Shown piece after piece: positions 5,727 through 9,913 of a stretch of 9,913 bases of DNA. The stretch's first letter is position 1, and every line of letters starts with the position of its first letter. Source of the stretch: DATJSN01 sp035504095 (GTDB lineage: Bacteria; Planctomycetota; Phycisphaerae; WQYP01); contig DATJSN010000004.1 in the NCBI GenBank assembly GCA_035504095.1, positions 1 to 9,913 on the forward strand, in the 5' to 3' direction. The position numbers were made by a program, and so were the translations under genes. The notes beneath the pieces were generated by a model. The model was given only the letters and a program-made list of their open reading frames with translations, did no database searches and had not been told where the DNA came from.

Positions 5727-7517
5727 ATGATGAAAGAAAACTTTACGAGCGCAAAAAACGCGAAAGCCAGCCGAATCATTAGCGCCATCGCCGCGGCGGC
5801 ACTGGCCGCAGCAGCAGCCGGCTGCGCATCGCCGTTCGATTCAGATAATGACAATGACACGTCCTACTCCACTTCGATCATGGCGCATGATCTGGACGTT
5901 GGCCCATTGAATACGCACGTGGACCAGGGCGTGCATGAATGGACATCACCCGACGATGATCCTGATGATCCACCCGACAGCCAGGCCATCACCCCGCCGG
6001 TGGACAGTACCAGGCAGTCGGTCGCCGATGAACCGAACACCAACAGCGCCAATGAAGCGCACTTGTCGCTCCAGGAAGTTATCGCCGACGCGATGATGCA
6101 CAACCTGGCGATCAAAGTTGAGGCTTATAATCCGGGAATTGACCAGACCCAGATCATTCACGCCCAGGCGGCGTTTGATCCCCTGTTTTTCGGCGAAACG
6201 CAATTACAACAAACGGATATGCCTCAACCGTATCCAACCCAGATTGGAATTCCAACTTCACCAATAGGCTACAACAACCAGTTCACTTTTAATAACGAGA
6301 TCGGCGTGCAAAAGGAGCTTTCAACCGGCGGCACCGTTTATATACAGGGATCAAATGATTATTTGAATATCACCGATACCACCAGCCTGCCGCCGGACAT
6401 CAACCCTTCCAATACCACGGACTTGGCGATTGGTATTTCGCAGCCTTTGCTTCGCGGCTTTGGGTCGCAGGTCAATTACGCGAAAACATACATCGCCCAG
6501 CGAGACCAGCGCATCGCCGTGACGCAATTTCAGTCGCAGGTGATCAAAATCGTTGCGCAGGTGGAAGAATCGTATCTGGAACTGGCGCTGGCCGGTCAGG
6601 AAGTTCAAATTCAAAGCGATCTTCTTGCCGACATGCAGGAAACCCTGCGCCGGCTTCAATTACGCAAGGGTATGGACGTGGATTCGGTGCAAATCAGCCA
6701 GGTGCAGGCCAGCGTCTATTTAGCGAATTATAACCTGGTGGAAGCGCAGCGCAATGAACGGGATGAATCCGAAACTCTCAAGAGTCTGCTGAACGACCCG
6801 GTCATGCCGCTGGGTACAGGACCGCTGGTGATTCCAACAGATACACCCAGCGCCGTACCGCTGGTCTTTGATTTGCGCCAGGAACTGGCGACGGCCCTGC
6901 GGGAAAATTATGCCATGGAAGGCGACCGGCTGGAAATTGAAAAAGCCGGCATTAACGTGAACGTGGCGGAAAACGGCCTGCTGCCCAAACTTGACCTGGT
7001 TGCCGCGACTGACAGCTCCGGGCTGGCGGAGGACGGCAGCTTCGGCGGAGCGTTCAATCAAATGTTCACCAATCCCCACATTGGATATTCCGTGGGGTTG
7101 GAACTGGAGATACCCATCGGCAACCGACAAGCGCAGGCCGACTTACTGCAGGCGCAACTGCAACAGCGCCAGGCGCTGACGACGATGATGCGCGATGCAC
7201 AGGATATATCCAGACAGGTAATCGTGGCGTTATTTGACATGATTGCCGACTGGCAACAGATCAGCGTGGCGACGCAACGGCAAACGGCCGATGAAAAAGT
7301 AGTCCATGGCCTGAAGGTGCAGGAAGAGACCGGAACGCCGCTGACACCCACATTTCTGCAGCTTGAATTAAATGCCGCCGAGGATCTTGCCGATGCCAGG
7401 CAGGCCGTCGACGAAGCGATCGTGCATTACAACCTGGATATGGTGACGCTGGAGCAGTCCAAAGGCACGCTGCTGGACTTTAACCACATCACGATTGGCC
7501 CGGGGCCGGTACAGTAA
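5727..7517 (+). CDS. TolC-like outer-membrane efflux lipoprotein (OMF family)
   Basis: The product has 596 residues. It begins with a lipoprotein signal peptide: positively charged residues to R16, an alanine-rich core (20-31) and a lipobox-like AAGC ending at C33; residue +2 is Ala, which fits outer-membrane sorting. A long hydrophilic, Asp/Pro/Ser-rich segment (about 36-110) follows. The OMF domain starts with LSLQEVIADAMMHNLAIKVEAYN (about 113-135), typical of the first TolC helix. It continues through a Gln/Asn-rich beta-barrel portion with QPLLRGFG, long helical stretches, a second repeat with LREN and GLEL-IPIGN motifs, and a final helical region ending near LEQSKGTLLDFNHI. TolC-type proteins trimerise into a channel across the outer membrane and periplasm. 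It lies 23 bases after the GAF-HlyD gene, so it very likely serves as the exit duct for that adaptor set. The 75-residue acidic spacer after the lipid anchor is longer than usual for the family. Confidence 0.92.
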   Translation: MMKENFTSAKNAKASRIISAIAAAALAAAAAGCASPFDSDNDNDTSYSTSIMAHDLDVGPLNTHVDQGVHEWTSPDDDPDDPPDSQAITPPVDSTRQSVADEPNTNSANEAHLSLQEVIADAMMHNLAIKVEAYNPGIDQTQIIHAQAAFDPLFFGETQLQQTDMPQPYPTQIGIPTSPIGYNNQFTFNNEIGVQKELSTGGTVYIQGSNDYLNITDTTSLPPDINPSNTTDLAIGISQPLLRGFGSQVNYAKTYIAQRDQRIAVTQFQSQVIKIVAQVEESYLELALAGQEVQIQSDLLADMQETLRRLQLRKGMDVDSVQISQVQASVYLANYNLVEAQRNERDESETLKSLLNDPVMPLGTGPLVIPTDTPSAVPLVFDLRQELATALRENYAMEGDRLEIEKAGINVNVAENGLLPKLDLVAATDSSGLAEDGSFGGAFNQMFTNPHIGYSVGLELEIPIGNRQAQADLLQAQLQQRQALTTMMRDAQDISRQVIVALFDMIADWQQISVATQRQTADEKVVHGLKVQEETGTPLTPTFLQLELNAAEDLADARQAVDEAIVHYNLDMVTLEQSKGTLLDFNHITIGPGPVQ

Positions 7518-7539
7518 TCCATTTATGATTTTGCGGTTG

Positions 7540-7567
7540 TTGTCACGCTTCAGTATTTAATTATGAT
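7540..7567 (+). promoter_or_regulatory. Candidate sigma70-type promoter, possibly giving a leaderless transcript
   Basis: TTGTCA (7540-7545) and TATGAT (7562-7567) each match five of six consensus bases and are separated by 16 bases. Transcription would be expected to begin about seven bases past the -10, which is at or next to the ATG at 7574. No Shine-Dalgarno-like sequence precedes that ATG, so a leaderless mRNA is plausible. The spacer is one base short of optimal. Confidence 0.4.
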
Positions 7568-7573
7568 CCATTC

Positions 7574-9358
7574 ATGTCCGACACAGCCATTGAACAAGCT
7601 ATGACCCTGGCATTGCAGCATCACCAGGCCGGCAGATTCACTGAAGCCGAAACGATCTACCGGCAAATACTCGATCAACAACCTGACGATTCTGATGCGC
7701 TGCATCTTTTGGGCGTAATCCTGCATCAAACGGGCAGAGAGCAATCCGGATTGGAGTTGATTCAGCGAGCCATCGCCATTGTACCATCCGTTGCGCGTTA
7801 TCATAACAATCTGGGGAATATTTTCCGGGAAAAAAGCCGTTTTACCGAGGCTTTTAATGAATTTCGAACAGCCGTAAAGTTACAACCCGATTACGCCAAC
7901 GCTTATTACAATCTGGGCGCGGTATTACAAAAATTTCAACAATTTGACGCGGCCGCAGTGGCATACCGCAAAGCGGCGGAGTTGAAACATGATGACATAT
8001 GGGCATATAACAATCTGGGCAATGTATATAAAGATCTGGGCAGACTGGACGAGTCGATTCAGACTTATCAGAATGCTCTAAAGATCGATCCCGGGGAAAA
8101 CAATATCCACAGCAATATTGTTTTGACTCTGCACTATCATCCTGATTTTGATGTTCAGGCGATTTTTCTGGAAGAACGCCGCTGGAACAAAGTCCACGCC
8201 GAACCGCTGAAAAAATTCATTCAACCCCACACCAATGATCGCGACGCCGAGCGCAAACTCCGCATCGGATATGTTTCGGCTGATTTCCGGCAACATGCTG
8301 TTGGATGCAATCTGCTGCCGCTGTTGCGTGAGCATGATCGGACGCATTTTGAGATTGTTTGTTATTCCAACGTTGTAGATGAAGATTTATTGACCAGGCA
8401 ATTGCGAACTTATGCCGACGTATGGCGCGACATAGTGAAACTGACCCACCAGGAAGCGGCGCAAATGATTCGTGACGACAAAATCGACATTCTGGTGGAT
8501 CTGGCTTTGCACACACACCGCAACCGCTTGTTAATCTTTGCGCAAAAACCAGCGCCAGTGCAGGCGACGTTTATGGGTTATCCCGGTTCTACCGGCATGG
8601 ATGCAGTGGATTACCGGCTGACCGATCCGTATCTGGATCCGCCGGGAATGTTTGATACTTTTTATTCCGAAAAATGCCTGCGTCTGCCGGAGACTTTCTG
8701 GTGCTACGATCCGTTGAATAATGAACATGCGATCAGCGATTTACCCGCGGCAAAAAACGGTTTTGTAACATTCGGTTGCCTTAATAATTTCTGCAAGGTC
8801 AATGAAGGTGTATTGAAACTCTGGGCTAAAGTACTGGACAGGGTTCCCAATTCGCGTTTGATATCGATGGCGCCGCTGGGCGAGGCACGACAGCGGGTGT
8901 TAAAGAATCTAAACAATAACGGCGTTGATTTGCAGAGAGTGGAATTCGTCGAATTTCAGCCGCGTAAGGATTATTTTAAGGTTTATCATCGTATTGATGT
9001 TGGGCTGGACACCCTGCCGTATAACGGACATACGACGAGCCTTGATTCTTTGTGGATGGGTGTGCCGGTCATCACGCTGGCGGGTAAAACGGCGGTGGGA
9101 CGCGCTGGCGTGAGTCAGTTGAATAATTTGCATCTGCAAGAGCTTGCCGCACAAACGCCGGAGGAATTTGTCCAAATCGCCGTTAATCTCGCTGGTGATA
9201 TAAATAAGATGGCAGAACTTCGTAAAAATCTACGACAACGGATGCAACAATCGCCGCTGATGGACGCCAAACGTTTCGCCCGCAACATTGAAGCGGCATA
9301 TCGCCAGATGTGGCGCAAATGGTGCGGCGACGCGGTAAACCGCATCGAGAACACGTGA
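7574..9358 (+). CDS. TPR / GT41 protein O-GlcNAc-transferase-like glycosyltransferase
   Basis: The product has 594 residues. Residues about 4-175 form five TPR units (helical pairs with the pattern NLG...Y...A...P). A linker follows, then a GT41 (SPINDLY/OGT-like) catalytic region from about 228 to the end. Recognisable blocks are RIGYVSADFRQHAVG (230-244), DILVDLALHTHRNRLL (305-320), PVQATFMGYPGSTGMDAVDY (328-347), FGCLNNFCKVNE (400-411) and PYNGHTTSLDSLWMGVP (482-498). H241, K408 and H486-T487-T488 with D491 occupy the positions of key sugar-nucleotide-site residues in human OGT, so it is probably active. The family moves GlcNAc or another sugar from a nucleotide donor to Ser/Thr of proteins in the cytoplasm, with the TPR part selecting targets. 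The target here is unknown; an exported protein handled by the neighbouring apparatus is one possibility. It follows the channel gene by 56 bases without a Shine-Dalgarno sequence and may have its own promoter. Confidence 0.92.
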   Translation: MSDTAIEQAMTLALQHHQAGRFTEAETIYRQILDQQPDDSDALHLLGVILHQTGREQSGLELIQRAIAIVPSVARYHNNLGNIFREKSRFTEAFNEFRTAVKLQPDYANAYYNLGAVLQKFQQFDAAAVAYRKAAELKHDDIWAYNNLGNVYKDLGRLDESIQTYQNALKIDPGENNIHSNIVLTLHYHPDFDVQAIFLEERRWNKVHAEPLKKFIQPHTNDRDAERKLRIGYVSADFRQHAVGCNLLPLLREHDRTHFEIVCYSNVVDEDLLTRQLRTYADVWRDIVKLTHQEAAQMIRDDKIDILVDLALHTHRNRLLIFAQKPAPVQATFMGYPGSTGMDAVDYRLTDPYLDPPGMFDTFYSEKCLRLPETFWCYDPLNNEHAISDLPAAKNGFVTFGCLNNFCKVNEGVLKLWAKVLDRVPNSRLISMAPLGEARQRVLKNLNNNGVDLQRVEFVEFQPRKDYFKVYHRIDVGLDTLPYNGHTTSLDSLWMGVPVITLAGKTAVGRAGVSQLNNLHLQELAAQTPEEFVQIAVNLAGDINKMAELRKNLRQRMQQSPLMDAKRFARNIEAAYRQMWRKWCGDAVNRIENT

Positions 9359-9413
9359 ATTTAGAGCAGGCGATCAGGAGAACGTAAAGGACTTTTGGGA
9401 TTCTGCGTGGGGA
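9359..9413. other. Convergent spacer between GT41 gene and gpmI
   Basis: The two genes converge across 55 bases. I see no stable GC-rich hairpin followed by a T-run on either strand; the only small pairing is AAAG-GA-CTTT near 9386-9395. Termination is therefore either factor-dependent or located inside the flanking genes. Confidence 0.4.
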
Positions 9414-9913
9414 TTATGTGAGCAGCGATTTGCCGGTCATTTCCGGAGGCTGCGGCAATCCCATCATTTTTAGCGCGGTGGGCGCAACATCCGCGAGGCA
9501 TCCGCCCTGGCGTAAAATGGCGCCTTTGAAACGATCGTCCACCACGATTAATCGCACATCGTACGTGGTGTGGCTGGTGTGAGGGCAGTTGTTGACCGGG
9601 TCCCACATCTGCTCGCAATTGCCATGATCGGCCAGGACTAACGCGACGCCGCCGAGGTTTTTAAGTTTTTCCAGGATGCGACCCAGGCAAGCGTCAACGG
9701 TCTCTACCGCTTTGATCGCCGCCTGTAGGTTGCCGGTGTGGCCGACCATGTCGCCATTGGCGAAATTCAGAACATAAAAATCATATTTTCCGGAATCCAA
9801 TGCCGCGAGAATGATCTGTGTAACTTCTTCGGCGCTCATTTCCGGTTTGTGATCATAGGTGGAAACTTTGGGGCTATCCGCCATTTTGCGGTCTTCATTG
9901 GGAAACGGCTCTT
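9414..9913 (-). CDS. gpmI: 2,3-bisphosphoglycerate-independent phosphoglycerate mutase, C-terminal part
   Basis: The reverse strand is open from the right window edge to TAA at 9416-9414 and encodes the last 165 or so residues of cofactor-independent phosphoglycerate mutase, which interconverts 3- and 2-phosphoglycerate in glycolysis and gluconeogenesis. Diagnostic blocks, in order, are EPFPNEDRK at the edge, SPKVSTYDHKPEMS, NFANGDMVGHTG, ALVLADHGNCEQMWDP and CPHTSHTTYDVRLIVV, ending in PPEMTGKSLL. The Asp and His of NGDMVGH, the Asp-His of ADHGN and the later His of HTSHT match the manganese-binding residues of this alkaline-phosphatase-superfamily enzyme. The ATG at 9884 is internal, because the conserved EPF..EDR block continues upstream of it. 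The N-terminal part with the phosphoserine nucleophile lies beyond the window. The gene converges on the GT41 gene and appears unrelated to the export cluster. Confidence 0.97.
   Translation of the reverse strand, partial: EPFPNEDRKMADSPKVSTYDHKPEMSAEEVTQIILAALDSGKYDFYVLNFANGDMVGHTGNLQAAIKAVETVDACLGRILEKLKNLGGVALVLADHGNCEQMWDPVNNCPHTSHTTYDVRLIVVDDRFKGAILRQGGCLADVAPTALKMMGLPQPPEMTGKSLLT

Noticed and set aside
9359..9413. Intrinsic bidirectional terminator between the convergent genes
   Set aside because: No GC-rich stem with a T-run was found on either strand in the 55 bases.
1..9913. Mobile element, CRISPR array, tRNA or rRNA
   Set aside because: No transposase-like reading frame, regularly spaced direct repeats, terminal inverted repeats or structural-RNA sequences were seen. 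Coding density is high and every long gene is accounted for.

Overview
The window looks like a piece of a Gram-negative bacterial chromosome of moderate GC. The evidence is a lipoprotein TolC-type outer-membrane channel, periplasmic adaptor proteins, GTG and TTG starts with clear Shine-Dalgarno sequences, and a housekeeping glycolytic gene at one edge. The mix of an M50-HlyD fusion, a GAF-HlyD fusion, a SecA paralogue and a TPR/GT41 glycosyltransferase recalls Planctomycetes/PVC or marine gammaproteobacterial genomes. That taxonomic guess is inference from memory and could not be tested here.

Layout. Positions 1-878 (minus) hold the N-terminal 292 codons of a SecA-family ATPase, cut by the window edge. 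Positions 880-3111 (minus) encode a 743-residue membrane protein that joins a PqqD-like domain, a site-2-protease (M50) membrane core and a HlyD-like periplasmic part. Its stop codon lies one base before the SecA start. Positions 3112-3340 are a shared divergent control region. Going right on the plus strand come a secreted short adaptor (3341-4207), a GAF-TM-HlyD adaptor (4249-5703), a TolC-like outer-membrane lipoprotein (5727-7517) and a TPR/GT41 O-GlcNAc-transferase-like enzyme (7574-9358). Convergent with the last, and entering from the right edge, is the C-terminal third of gpmI (9414-9913, minus).

How the genes may work together. Five neighbouring genes encode parts of one envelope-spanning machine: two inner-membrane adaptors, one exported adaptor, an outer-membrane channel and a SecA-type motor. 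This resembles a type I / tripartite export system, but no ABC, RND or MFS pump is present in the window. The membrane component is instead an M50 protease with intact-looking zinc-site residues (H211, E212, H215, D320) and an N-terminal PqqD/RRE-like domain of the sort that binds peptides. The most interesting reading is a non-canonical secretion or peptide-export apparatus powered or fed by a dedicated SecA paralogue, with a GAF sensor on one adaptor and possibly a cargo-modifying glycosyltransferase beside it. The gene content is read directly from the sequence; the joint function is inference. gpmI appears to be an unrelated housekeeping neighbour.
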